Source: a virus. From it: a DNA stretch of 50,764 bases. Positions 24,131 through 30,964 of this stretch are shown here, piece after piece. Numbering within the stretch: position 1 is the stretch's first letter; every line of letters begins with the position of its first letter. The stretch is from positions 1 to 50,764 of IMG/VR virus record IMGVR_UViG_3300034018_000248, one strand, 5' to 3'. The translations under genes were made by a program, and so were the position numbers. The notes below the pieces were generated by a model. The model ran no database searches, had not been told where the DNA came from, and saw nothing but the letters and a program-made list of their open reading frames with translations.

Positions 24131-24760
24131 ATGATCGATATACTTACAGAAGAAGTCAAAGGACACATATCCAACATTGCTAATATATTAGATAGTGTTG
24201 GAGAAAGAGTGGAAGGTAATTTGATATGTGATATAACGTCAGATAATCTTGTAGCTGATAGAAATGAAGCTAAGATTCATAATCTACTAAAGCTAGCTGA
24301 AGGTAAGTCAAAGATATGTGAGATAGGCGTTAACGCTGGCCATAGCTTATTGCTAATGGTCAGTGTTAACCCCACTGCAGAATATCTCCTATTTGATTTA
24401 GGTGGCCATGCTTATACTAGACCTTGTGTAGAGTATATCAAGAACGCATATCCATCTGCAAAGATAACAGAGATATATGGTGACAGTAATCTTACATTAG
24501 TAGACTATGTAAAGACTAATAAGTTACACACTTTTGATTTTATCCATATTGATGGTGGTCATGAGACTCACACTGTGATGAATGATTTTATCTACACACA
24601 GTTCATGCTAAAGCAAGGTGGTATTGTTGTATTTGATGACTATAACTTTGGTAACATCAAAGAAGTTGTTGATTACTATGTTGAAAGAAATGTAATAACT
24701 CAATATAATGACGAATTAGTTGACACTGATTTACATTATGTATATAAGATGAATGTATGA
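24131..24760 (+). CDS. Class I SAM-dependent methyltransferase
   Basis: A 209-residue methyltransferase of the Methyltransf_24 type. The SAM-binding motif is ICEIGVNAGHSLL, with YLLFDLGGH as motif II, TFDFIHIDGGHE as the post-motif and GGIVVFDDYNF as motif IV. Enzymes of this type often methylate sugars or small molecules and sit with glycosyltransferases, which is the case here: the next gene is a GT2 enzyme overlapping by four bases. The substrate is not visible. DNA methylation is unlikely because no DPPY/NPPY motif is present. Confidence 0.83.
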   Translation: MIDILTEEVKGHISNIANILDSVGERVEGNLICDITSDNLVADRNEAKIHNLLKLAEGKSKICEIGVNAGHSLLLMVSVNPTAEYLLFDLGGHAYTRPCVEYIKNAYPSAKITEIYGDSNLTLVDYVKTNKLHTFDFIHIDGGHETHTVMNDFIYTQFMLKQGGIVVFDDYNFGNIKEVVDYYVERNVITQYNDELVDTDLHYVYKMNV

Positions 24761-25422
24761 TTAGTGTACTAACAATTACCTACCAACGTCATCACCTTCT
24801 TGAAGAGGCTATTGAGTCATTCTTACAACAGGATGGTGACTATGAAATGGTTGTAGTTAACGATAGTCCTAAGGTAGAGTATGTGTACGACCATCCTAGA
24901 GTTAAGATCTTTAACTGTAAGGAAAGATTTCTATCAATAGCTGCTAAGCTGGAGTGGGGTTATAAGCAGTGTATAAATGATTATATCTATAGATTAGACG
25001 ATGATGATCTTATTGCAGACGAGGGACTATCCATTATGTCTGAAGCAATCATTAATCATCCTGGTCATGATGTGTATAGAAGCTCATCACATTACTTCTT
25101 TGTAGATAATAAATACAAACAAGCTAATGATAATATCAATAATGGTAACTGTTATAGTAAGTCCTATCTAGATAGAATTACTTGGCCAGATTCAAGTTGT
25201 GGAGAAGATGCTGATATAACCTTTGGTCATAAAGCAGATGTATTCACCATATCTAAACCAACAATGATTTATAGATGGGGAATGGCTACAGTACACATAT
25301 CTGGTATGGGAGATTTACCAAGTGAAGAAATATTAAAAAGAACAGATAAGGTACTTAATAAGGAGAATGGGATTATAAATCTCAGTCCACATTTCAAAGA
25401 AGACTATTATGGTCAATTGTAA
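24757..25422 (+). CDS. Family 2-like glycosyltransferase
   Basis: A 221-residue GT-A fold glycosyltransferase. The N-terminus (ISVLTITYQRHHLLEEAIES) is typical of GT2, with the first Asp in VVVNDSP and the metal-binding DDDD in YRLDDDDLIADEG. It is co-translated with the methyltransferase. The target may be DNA bases, a surface polysaccharide or phage proteins. It is the last plus-strand gene before the convergent terminator. Confidence 0.85.
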   Translation: MISVLTITYQRHHLLEEAIESFLQQDGDYEMVVVNDSPKVEYVYDHPRVKIFNCKERFLSIAAKLEWGYKQCINDYIYRLDDDDLIADEGLSIMSEAIINHPGHDVYRSSSHYFFVDNKYKQANDNINNGNCYSKSYLDRITWPDSSCGEDADITFGHKADVFTISKPTMIYRWGMATVHISGMGDLPSEEILKRTDKVLNKENGIINLSPHFKEDYYGQL

Positions 25423-25426
25423 AAAG

Positions 25427-25453
25427 AAAAAGGAGGCCAATGGTCTCCTTTTT
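25427..25453. terminator. Bidirectional terminator at convergent gene junction
   Basis: AAAAAGGAG...CTCCTTTTT forms a 12-bp stem (25427-25438 with 25442-25453, one G-T pair) with a short loop, flanked by A and T runs on both sides. It serves the plus-strand left arm and the minus-strand block that ends at 25496. Confidence 0.9.
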
Positions 25454-25495
25454 ACTTACAAAATGAAATCACAAAATTCAACGAAATGAAAAGTT

Positions 25496-25666
25496 TTACT
25501 TAGAAAGTCTCTTTTGTTTCAAAGGCCACATCTTACTTCTAAGACGCGTTGGCGTATCAGCCTCTCTCATATAATTACCATTAACTGGTTTAGGAGGTGC
25601 TACCTTAGGAGCCTTTGCAGGTTTGTGCATCTTAAGCACAGGTTTTGTTTTCTTACTTGCAGCCAT
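25496..25666 (-). CDS. Lys/Pro-rich 56-residue basic protein
   Basis: A short basic protein (MAASKKTKPVLKMHKPAKAP...) with Lys/Pro/Ala repeats in the first half and a basic C-terminus (RSKMWPLKQKRLSK). The ATG is complementary to 25664-25666, just inside the next upstream gene. It is the last gene of a run of small, very basic minus-strand proteins. A DNA-binding or packaged virion role is likely from composition; no family was recognised. Confidence 0.65.
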   Translation of the reverse strand: MAASKKTKPVLKMHKPAKAPKVAPPKPVNGNYMREADTPTRLRSKMWPLKQKRLSK

Positions 25667-25904
25667 ATTTGCATTTCTTTATAGAAGCACCTTTCTTGGC
25701 CATTTTAATCTTAGATCCATTTTTAGAAAAACCACCACCAGGAGTTTTCTCACGAGGTCCAACCTTAGGTCCATTATAGTTCTCCCCATCATCAGAAAGA
25801 ATAGGATATGATTTTTTCTTCTTAGGAGCAGGAGCCATTGGTTTTTTAGCAGCAGGTTTCTTAGGCATAGACGCACCAGCTTCTGCTTTTTTCATTGTTG
25901 CCAT
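25653..25904 (-). CDS. Lys/Gly-rich basic protein
   Basis: An 83-residue protein with a Lys/Pro/Ala-rich N-terminal half (MPKKPAAKKPMAPAPKKKK), a short neutral middle and a C-terminus GGGFSKNGSKIKMAKKGASI ending in KKCKYGCK. The KNGSK and KKGAS motifs recur in neighbouring genes. Very high positive charge suggests DNA binding inside the capsid. It overlaps its downstream neighbour by 14 bases. Confidence 0.7.
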   Translation of the reverse strand: MATMKKAEAGASMPKKPAAKKPMAPAPKKKKSYPILSDDGENYNGPKVGPREKTPGGGFSKNGSKIKMAKKGASIKKCKYGCK

Positions 25905-25906
25905 TA

Positions 25907-26059
25907 TTATTTCTTTTTAGTTTGAGCTTTAATTTTCTTTTCTTGCTTTAACATTGCTGAAGTTGGCTTCTTTCCACTTCCCTTGTTGGCACGAATATTG
26001 TCCCATAAACCACGCTGAGAGGTAGAACCATCAGCACGTTTAATCATTTGCTTTGCCAT
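25907..26059 (-). CDS. Small conserved phage protein (ADGSTSQRGLWDNIR type)
   Basis: A 50-residue protein with RADGSTSQRGLWDNIRANKG followed by SGKKPTSAMLKQEKKIKAQT. I recognise this pattern as a recurrent small phage protein of unknown function, usually in virion regions. It is basic and probably largely disordered with one helix at the C-terminus. The stop lies 2 bases before the next gene downstream and the start 1 base after the preceding stop. Confidence 0.75.
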   Translation of the reverse strand: MAKQMIKRADGSTSQRGLWDNIRANKGSGKKPTSAMLKQEKKIKAQTKKK

Positions 26060-26060
26060 C

Positions 26061-26315
26061 TTAACACTTCCACTTACGTAGAGATTTATTGATACGAGAA
26101 TTAGGATCGTTAGCTGTCTTAGAGCTAGTTAATTTCTTTTTCATACCTGACATCCTAGCACAGAATGACTTCTTACGAGGACCACCTTCAGGTTGAGGAG
26201 CTTTAAGACCAGGCTTACCTGGGTTAGCTCTATTGTAGGATGCCCTACCTTTTGCATTTAGGCCACCAGAAGGGTTCTTACCTTCCTTACGTTGCCAAGC
26301 TTCTGATTTAGCCAT
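26061..26315 (-). CDS. DUF6321-like small basic protein
   Basis: An 84-residue protein with SEAWQRKEGKNPSGGLNAKG, RASYNRANPG and KKSFCARMSGMKKKL, ending RKWKC. This matches what I recall of the DUF6321 family found in phages and some marine metagenome proteins. The function is unknown; association with virion genes and a strong basic charge suggest a structural or DNA-binding role. One-base overlap with the gene upstream. Confidence 0.75.
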   Translation of the reverse strand: MAKSEAWQRKEGKNPSGGLNAKGRASYNRANPGKPGLKAPQPEGGPRKKSFCARMSGMKKKLTSSKTANDPNSRINKSLRKWKC

Positions 26316-26599
26316 TACTTGTTCTTAATAGGTTGAACCTTGGATAGATTTTTCTTAATCTTATCCATAAAAAGCTTTTGTTTTTTAGGCTTCATGGCTT
26401 TTTTAATCTTACTAAAAGCATCTACCTTACCACCATTCTTTAATGATGTTCCATCCTTCTTAATAAGATGACCCTTAGGCACAGGTGTGATAGCTCCCTT
26501 GATTGCAGGGATACTATCACCATTTCTGAGCACTCCTTTACCTACATAGGCTGTAGCCTTCTGAGGATTATATGGACCAGGCTTTCTTATAGATGCCAT
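26315..26599 (-). CDS. Basic protein with NGGK motif
   Basis: A 94-residue basic protein. The N-terminal half (KPGPYNPQKATAYVGKGVLR) has few charges, then GHLIKKDGTSLKNGGKVDAF leads into a Lys-rich helix (SKIKKAMKPKKQKLFMDKIKKN). The KNGGKV motif is shared with the neighbouring 170- and 83-residue proteins. Position and composition point to the same functional group. One-base overlap on both sides. Confidence 0.72.
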   Translation of the reverse strand: MASIRKPGPYNPQKATAYVGKGVLRNGDSIPAIKGAITPVPKGHLIKKDGTSLKNGGKVDAFSKIKKAMKPKKQKLFMDKIKKNLSKVQPIKNK

Positions 26600-27111
26600 T
26601 ATTTTTTCATTTTACCACCATTCTTCTGGAAGCCCATCTTGTTTCTTACAGGCGTAGGAAGTTTAGCTAAACCTTTCTTACCAGCAGGTACAGGTTTTAA
26701 AGAAGCTCCCATAGCAGCTTTCTTCACTTTACCACCCATCTTATTCTCAGGGATTTTATTAAGATCTTGTTTGTTTTTAATAGCACGTTCAGTAGCCATC
26801 ATTGCACCATAAGGAACAGCTCCTGCTGCCAAACTTGGTGTAAGTGCTGCTTTAACAGCAGTGTTACCTGCTTTACGAATAAATTTACCAGCTTTAGTTT
26901 TAGCATCTTTAGCATCAAAAACGTCCATTTTATAAAAATTTTGTGCAACGTCTTTTATACTTCTACCAAAACCAGGACGTACTTTAACTTCTCCTGTTTC
27001 ACCTCTCTCTACAGTCTTTACCTCTTCGCCATTTTTAGCTTTACGCATTGAAGATTTTTTCTTCATCATCATTGCAGGTTTACCTGCCATCTTTTTCTTT
27101 GGGAGTGCCAT
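26599..27111 (-). CDS. Lys-rich protein with repeated GGKxKK motifs
   Basis: A 170-residue strongly basic protein. It starts with a Lys/Met-rich tract (KKKMAGKPAMMMKKKSSMRK), has a central helical and Ala-rich part (FIRKAGNTAVKAALTPSLAAG, about 78-98), and ends with two motif copies, MGGKVKKAAMGASLK and FQKNGGKMKK. The central part could be a hydrophobic helix. It is probably a virion-internal or DNA-condensing protein, judged from charge and context only. Confidence 0.72.
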   Translation of the reverse strand: MALPKKKMAGKPAMMMKKKSSMRKAKNGEEVKTVERGETGEVKVRPGFGRSIKDVAQNFYKMDVFDAKDAKTKAGKFIRKAGNTAVKAALTPSLAAGAVPYGAMMATERAIKNKQDLNKIPENKMGGKVKKAAMGASLKPVPAGKKGLAKLPTPVRNKMGFQKNGGKMKK

Positions 27112-27117
27112 GTTTAT

Positions 27118-27276
27118 TTATTGTTTAGATTTACGCTTTGCAGCCATTTTTTTGAAAGTTTTTGCTAAGGCTTTAGCTCTACCTGTACAACCAGGTTTAG
27201 TGATAGGAGTGCATTTGCCCTCTGTACCTCTACGTTTAATGGAGGCTGTTGCCTTCTGGATCCATTGCTTTGCCAT
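27118..27276 (-). CDS. 52-residue basic phage protein
   Basis: A small protein starting MAKQWIQKATASIKRRGTEG, with KCTPITKPGC in the middle and a Lys/Arg-rich end. The opening (KWIQKA-type, followed by KRRGT) is a recurrent start of small basic phage proteins. The ATG is complementary to 27274-27276, giving a 41-base overlap with the gene upstream. Likely part of the same basic-protein group. Confidence 0.65.
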   Translation of the reverse strand: MAKQWIQKATASIKRRGTEGKCTPITKPGCTGRAKALAKTFKKMAAKRKSKQ

Positions 27277-27463
27277 ACCTTTTAAATGTTGTATTAGGTT
27301 TTACCCTAATATCTTTATGAGTAAATTGCCAGAGCTCCCCAGTGGCGTTAATGATAATCGTATACATTGTGTCAGTTTCATGACCATATTCTGTAACAAG
27401 CCAGATGATGCCATCTCCTTTAGGTGTAGCTACATCTATTCTGTTAGCAGGTTCAAAGATCAT
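27236..27463 (-). CDS. Hypothetical 75-residue protein
   Basis: Unlike its neighbours this protein is not strongly basic. It looks like a small all-beta domain (GDGIIWLVTEYG, MYTIIINATGELWQF) of the kind that binds ligands or other proteins. It overlaps the 52-residue basic gene by 41 bases at its 3' end and touches the gene upstream by one base. Function unknown. Confidence 0.65.
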   Translation of the reverse strand: MIFEPANRIDVATPKGDGIIWLVTEYGHETDTMYTIIINATGELWQFTHKDIRVKPNTTFKRYGKAMDPEGNSLH

Positions 27464-27660
27464 TACTTCTTCTTCTTAGCACCCATCTTGGTAGCACCAA
27501 GCTGCTTATCTTTTTTCAATGAAGGTTTGCCACCTTTTGTACCAGCTAATGTACGCTCTTGTACTTTAGTCCATGCACCTTTAGGATCAACAGGTCCTAC
27601 ACGTTTAGGTTGAGAACCTACACCTGCAGATAACTCACCCATCTTTTTCATTTTTGCCAT
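27463..27660 (-). CDS. Basic Lys-rich small protein
   Basis: A 65-residue basic protein (MAKMKKMGELSAGVGSQPKR ... LGATKMGAKKKK). The central WTKVQERTLAGTKGGKPSL is less charged and may be the folded part. Ends in a poly-Lys tail. Belongs to the same row of small basic proteins. One-base overlaps at both ends indicate an operon. Confidence 0.7.
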   Translation of the reverse strand: MAKMKKMGELSAGVGSQPKRVGPVDPKGAWTKVQERTLAGTKGGKPSLKKDKQLGATKMGAKKKK

Positions 27661-28085
27661 TACTTTATAAGTTTAATACCTTTAAGTTTTTTGATAATTT
27701 TATTAGCCTCATCTTCAGCCATTGTTACTATTTCTTCTGACTTTTTCTCAGCGTCCCATTTATAAAGAAGAAGTGCCATGTGCATAGTCTCATGCATTAT
27801 CGCTGTCTTCTGTTCATCAGCACTATATCTTTTAAATGTGCCCATGTTTAAAAACAGAAAAGGTTTATAAGGAGCTTTAGCTGTTAGCTTTTTATCTGCT
27901 GGATCGTAGTTTGTCAATCCATAGATGTATACACCATTACCTTTAGTCTTATCAACCTCTTCTGCTTGAGCGTCTTTTAGATTAAGCCCATGCATTTCTT
28001 TAACCTTATAGTATTTGAATATGTCAGTAGCATCCTTACCAACTAGTAAGATGTACTTGCCCATATCAAATTCTTTAATGTTCAT
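27660..28085 (-). CDS. Possible HExxH zinc metallopeptidase
   Basis: A 141-residue protein with HETMH at 98-102 inside the helix IMHETMHMALLLY, the classic HExxH zinc site, followed 21-23 residues later by acidic residues (MAEDEA, 122-127) that could give the third ligand. The rest is alpha/beta with a beta-rich section just before (KPFLFLNMGTF). A phage peptidase here could mature a virion protein, or be an inactive relative. The HExxH match is direct; activity is inference. Confidence 0.5.
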   Translation of the reverse strand: MNIKEFDMGKYILLVGKDATDIFKYYKVKEMHGLNLKDAQAEEVDKTKGNGVYIYGLTNYDPADKKLTAKAPYKPFLFLNMGTFKRYSADEQKTAIMHETMHMALLLYKWDAEKKSEEIVTMAEDEANKIIKKLKGIKLIK

Positions 28086-28369
28086 TATTGCTCTTTATAC
28101 TCAACAACTAATCCTGACTCAACGTTTCTAGCCATGATAGATTCAATAGCGTCAGCTGCATCAGCAGCACGTAGAATGATTCTAGCCTCTGGCGTAGATA
28201 CAATTCCACGTAATGAGTTTAAAAGCATTCCAAATTCATTACCTGAAAGGATGAACTGGGCATCTTGATGCCAAGTGTATTTCTTTGATGGGTCGTACAT
28301 TGGTACTTCTGAAGCACCAGTCTCGTCGTCTTTAACTATTTGCATTTTATTTTTATTTGGTTTGGGCAA
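28085..28369 (-). CDS. Hypothetical phage protein
   Basis: A 94-residue protein with a basic start, an acidic linker (KDDETGASEVP) and a C-terminal helical domain (FILSGNEFGMLLNSLRGIV ... AADAADAIESIMARNVESG). The layout resembles small conserved phage proteins of the virion region. No motif tied to a function. One-base overlap with the gene downstream. Confidence 0.7.
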   Translation of the reverse strand: MPKPNKNKMQIVKDDETGASEVPMYDPSKKYTWHQDAQFILSGNEFGMLLNSLRGIVSTPEARIILRAADAADAIESIMARNVESGLVVEYKEQ

Positions 28370-28375
28370 ATATAA

Positions 28376-28660
28376 TTATCCTAGATCAATTTCAAAAGAA
28401 ATAACTGCATTAGTTTTAATGCTCTTACTCATATTTAGTTTGATCTGGAATCTATTGTGGAACTTAAACAGTTCCTCTATTAACATGTTTGTGTATCTAG
28501 GAAGAGAAGGTGCGATTCTGAATGAATAGTGCTTAGGATGTTTTACAACTTCCATACTAGATAGTTCATCAACGCTATCGATAATGCCCTCTAGATGTGA
28601 AAAGTATATCGCATCGTTATCAGACATTATTTTGGGAAAGAATCTCTTCTCTACTTGCAT
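28376..28660 (-). CDS. Hypothetical protein
   Basis: A 94-residue protein without a recognised domain. It has alternating hydrophobic strands (HYSFRIAPSLPRY, QIKLNMSKSIKTNAVISFEI) and may be a small beta-sandwich, as in minor virion or head-tail proteins. Its start overlaps the stop of the upstream ferritin-like gene by one base. Confidence 0.65.
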   Translation of the reverse strand: MQVEKRFFPKIMSDNDAIYFSHLEGIIDSVDELSSMEVVKHPKHYSFRIAPSLPRYTNMLIEELFKFHNRFQIKLNMSKSIKTNAVISFEIDLG

Positions 28661-29073
28661 TAAGACAAGGTTAATAGGTATTTAGTTTTGGCTGCCTCAC
28701 CAGATAATGCATCAGCTAAGTTACATACATCATGATAAGCATTCTTTTCACCATACATCTTTAATGATGATGCGAATGACATTATATCTGATACACATTG
28801 TTCAGCTGTACAGTCTGTAAGAGGTTCTATTTTATAAGCTCCAGGTCTCTTACCTGTATAGCCCATAAGCTTCTCAATCAATCCATCTTTGAAATCATGT
28901 ACGTAATCATACAATGCTCCTGTGGCTTGATGTTCTGCATAGCTTTTTGTTTGCCAGTGAGTCAAGTGTAATTGCTCATGAAAGTAAGTAAGCTTAGCAG
29001 CGATGCTCTCTAATGAGAGCTCGCTACCAGTTGCTTTACTTAACATTTCTTGTGGGAATAATGATTTAGCCAT
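28660..29073 (-). CDS. DUF5856-like ferritin-fold protein
   Basis: A 137-residue helical protein with LHLTHWQTKSYAEHQATGAL, matching the DUF5856 pattern of phage proteins distantly like Dps/ferritin (HWQT...AEH...Y). Helices follow with DFKDGLIEKLMGYTG. It might bind metal through the His/Glu set or simply use the four-helix fold as a structural unit. Phage members are of unknown role. One-base overlaps with neighbours. Confidence 0.72.
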   Translation of the reverse strand: MAKSLFPQEMLSKATGSELSLESIAAKLTYFHEQLHLTHWQTKSYAEHQATGALYDYVHDFKDGLIEKLMGYTGKRPGAYKIEPLTDCTAEQCVSDIMSFASSLKMYGEKNAYHDVCNLADALSGEAAKTKYLLTLS

Positions 29074-29342
29074 TATGGTGCTGCTGTTGTAGTAGTTGTA
29101 GTGGTACTAGTAGATGTTGACGTTGTAGTACTTGTTGACGTTGACGTAGATGTAGTAGTACTTGTAGAACTACTAGTAGTTGTAGTAGTAGGAGGAATAT
29201 AGTTGCAACATTCTTTTGCATCTATTTCTTGCCAATTACCATCTTTAGGCTTAAATCTTTGTAAGATTAAGCTGCTAGGTACAATACGTCCTGTTCCATC
29301 GAAACGAACGTATGCTTTCAATTGATTATTGCTATTTGCCAT
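29073..29342 (-). CDS. Small domain with long Thr/Ser-rich C-terminal tail (copy 1)
   Basis: An 89-residue protein. Residues 1-49 form a small domain (KAYVRFDGTGRIVPSSLILQ ... ECCNYIP), then about 36 residues of nearly pure Thr/Ser, ending TTTTTTTAAP. It is a paralogue of the next gene, with the same domain and tail, and a third gene at 30638 shares the tail. Such tails are classical acceptors for O-linked sugars and a glycosyltransferase is encoded between the copies. Codons in the tail are mixed, so the protein, not the DNA, seems selected. Function unknown. Confidence 0.8.
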   Translation of the reverse strand: MANSNNQLKAYVRFDGTGRIVPSSLILQRFKPKDGNWQEIDAKECCNYIPPTTTTTSSSTSTTTSTSTSTSTTTSTSTSTTTTTTTAAP

Positions 29343-29344
29343 GA

Positions 29345-29590
29345 TTAAGGAGCTGCTGTGGTTGTAGTAGTGGTTGTAGATGTAGACGTACTAGTACTAG
29401 TGGTAGTAGTCGTAGAAGTACTAGACGTTGTAGTCGTAGTTGTAGGAACATAATTACAGCACTCGTATGCTGGAATCTCTTGCCATCTTCCCACTTTTGG
29501 CTTGTTCTTTCTCAGAATAAGGCTGCCTGCAACAACCCTTCCACTACCATCGTAGCGAACAAATGCTTTTAAATCTCTCTGAATTGCCAT
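29345..29590 (-). CDS. Small domain with Thr/Ser-rich tail (copy 2)
   Basis: An 81-residue paralogue of the gene before it: KAFVRYDGSGRVVAGSLILR ... WQEIPAYECCNYVP, then a Thr/Ser tract ending TTTTTTTAAP. The CCNY motif just before the tail is shared. Gene duplication followed by divergence is evident. It lies directly downstream of the glycosyltransferase gene, 5 bases apart, so both are made together. Confidence 0.8.
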   Translation of the reverse strand: MAIQRDLKAFVRYDGSGRVVAGSLILRKNKPKVGRWQEIPAYECCNYVPTTTTTTSSTSTTTTTSTSTSTSTTTTTTTAAP

Positions 29591-29595
29591 TTTTA

Positions 29596-30612
29596 TTAAT
29601 AGTTTAATTTATACTTAAATTTAAGTTTCATCATTTGCTCAACATAGTAGTGTGTACCTTTCTCTTGTGCTCTTGCATCGTTGAATACATATTCTAAATG
29701 AGGATCAGTAAATGGATCGTTACCAGTTATATACTCACCCTTATAAAATGCTGGGTAGTCACCCATGTTTTTGTTTACTATTCCTGCATTGTGCAGGATG
29801 CCAAGCCTGTGGACTTTGTCAATAGGATCTGACGACCAAGAGAATTCCATTTCAGGTAAATTCTTAGTGACCCCACCTCTAAACCAAAGAGCCCAGAGGA
29901 CAGCCCACATGTCAGCACACCAACTTTGAAAGCCTGCAGATTCATCCTTGAAGTATAGTTTGTTTATGTTTAATAAATAACTACGTATTGTAATGCAATC
30001 TCTTAGTACCTTCTCCCAGAACATAGCATCAATATTCTTCAATAGATATTGTGCACCTCCTGAGTGGTCGTTGTTAGCTTCTGCTATTGTTCTTGATATA
30101 CCACACTGAGTGGCAATGTCTTCAAGAACATCTAGTTCTTTATATGCTTCCAATCTTTCTGGAAGCACTTGATGTATCTTACTGTCAAAATATGAAGCGT
30201 TGATGTAGCTATTGGTATCTGATAAATAGTTTATATCGTCATTAATATAGGCGTCAACATTAAACTTATCTGTAAACAATACGTCTGAGTCACAATACAA
30301 TACAGCATGATTCTTCATGTCTGGATGATCTTGCCAATAACGCATTAGAACATATGGACGTAGAACAGGAATATAGATTCCTAGTTTCTGACTTACACCA
30401 TCCTGATCTTTATAGAATTCGAACTTTGCTTCTGGGTAGAGATCTACGATCTGTTGCCACTTCTGGTTCTTTTCTCTGAATGATGGGATAAAGATAAGTA
30501 CAATAGCCTTATCTGAATGTCCAATGTTTCTTAAGCTTTCTAACCATAGATGTACCTGCCAAGTGTAGTAGGTATCATCTGGTTGAGCACAGATAAACTT
30601 TAATTCCTTCAT
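29596..30612 (-). CDS. GT-A fold glycosyltransferase
   Basis: A 338-residue protein with a nucleotide-sugar-binding DxD motif in AVLYCDSDVLF (about 103-113) preceded by a Rossmann-like N-terminal half and followed by ANNDHSGGAQYLLK and a late RLGILHNAG (His metal ligand). It is similar in layout to GT8-type enzymes. It is flanked on both sides by genes for Thr/Ser-rich tails, which makes O-glycosylation of those tails a sensible hypothesis. Confidence is high for a glycosyltransferase fold, low for the substrate. Confidence 0.75.
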   Translation of the reverse strand: MKELKFICAQPDDTYYTWQVHLWLESLRNIGHSDKAIVLIFIPSFREKNQKWQQIVDLYPEAKFEFYKDQDGVSQKLGIYIPVLRPYVLMRYWQDHPDMKNHAVLYCDSDVLFTDKFNVDAYINDDINYLSDTNSYINASYFDSKIHQVLPERLEAYKELDVLEDIATQCGISRTIAEANNDHSGGAQYLLKNIDAMFWEKVLRDCITIRSYLLNINKLYFKDESAGFQSWCADMWAVLWALWFRGGVTKNLPEMEFSWSSDPIDKVHRLGILHNAGIVNKNMGDYPAFYKGEYITGNDPFTDPHLEYVFNDARAQEKGTHYYVEQMMKLKFKYKLNY

Positions 30613-30637
30613 GTAGTTGTTGGTTTAATGTAAGCTC

Positions 30638-30850
30638 TTAAGGAGCTGCAGTTGTTGTTGTAGTCGTAGTAGATGTACTTGTAGACGTAGTAGTAGATGT
30701 AGTGCTACTTGTTGTAGTACTAGTAGTTAATCCTGCAGTGTTTCTAACTACAGCTCCCACTTGTCCAATCAATTGCTCCATTTGCTTAGAAATGTTCCAC
30801 AATTGTTGTGAGACTGGATCTTGCCCTGTAGGTCTAGATGATATAGCCAT
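30638..30850 (-). CDS. Protein with Thr/Ser-rich tail (copy 3, different head)
   Basis: A 70-residue protein. The head (SRPTGQDPVSQQLWNISKQM, then EQLIGQVGAVVRNTAG) is a single helix unrelated to copies 1 and 2, but the C-terminal half is the same Thr/Ser tract ending TTTTTTTAAP. So the tail is a module attached to different heads. Its head resembles short phage virion-associated helices. First gene of the minus-strand block; a promoter-like element is upstream. Confidence 0.75.
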   Translation of the reverse strand: MAISSRPTGQDPVSQQLWNISKQMEQLIGQVGAVVRNTAGLTTSTTTSSTTSTTTSTSTSTTTTTTTAAP

Positions 30851-30871
30851 GATAATTTTTATTAAATATTA

Positions 30872-30879
30872 CAAATATA
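30872..30879 (-). promoter_or_regulatory. Candidate Bacteroidota -7 promoter element
   Basis: On the minus strand TATATTTG followed by TAATA, nearly the same as the element before the HNH gene at 16056. It lies 21 bases ahead of the start at 30850 and could drive the 25496-30850 operon. The -33 element is not obvious. Confidence 0.45.
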
Positions 30880-30943
30880 TATTAGTTTCAACAATATGTA
30901 TTATACTGTTAAAAATTTACGTTAATCGTTTTTATTACATCAG

Positions 30944-30964
30944 CTCTAATCAAATTGATTAGAG
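30944..30964 (-). terminator. Hairpin at the end of the putative outer-membrane protein gene
   Basis: CTCTAATC (30944-30951) pairs with GATTAGAG (30957-30964) and can extend to 10 bp with a one-base centre. It overlaps the stop codon of the gene at 30959. No T run follows on the minus strand, so termination may be partial. The remaining bases up to 30871 hold nothing else that I can recognise. Confidence 0.4.

Noticed and set aside
29085-29460. Repetitive DNA that looked like a CRISPR array or tandem repeat locus
   Set aside because: Repeats are irregular, vary in codon use and lie in frame in protein tails; there are no spacers of fixed length.
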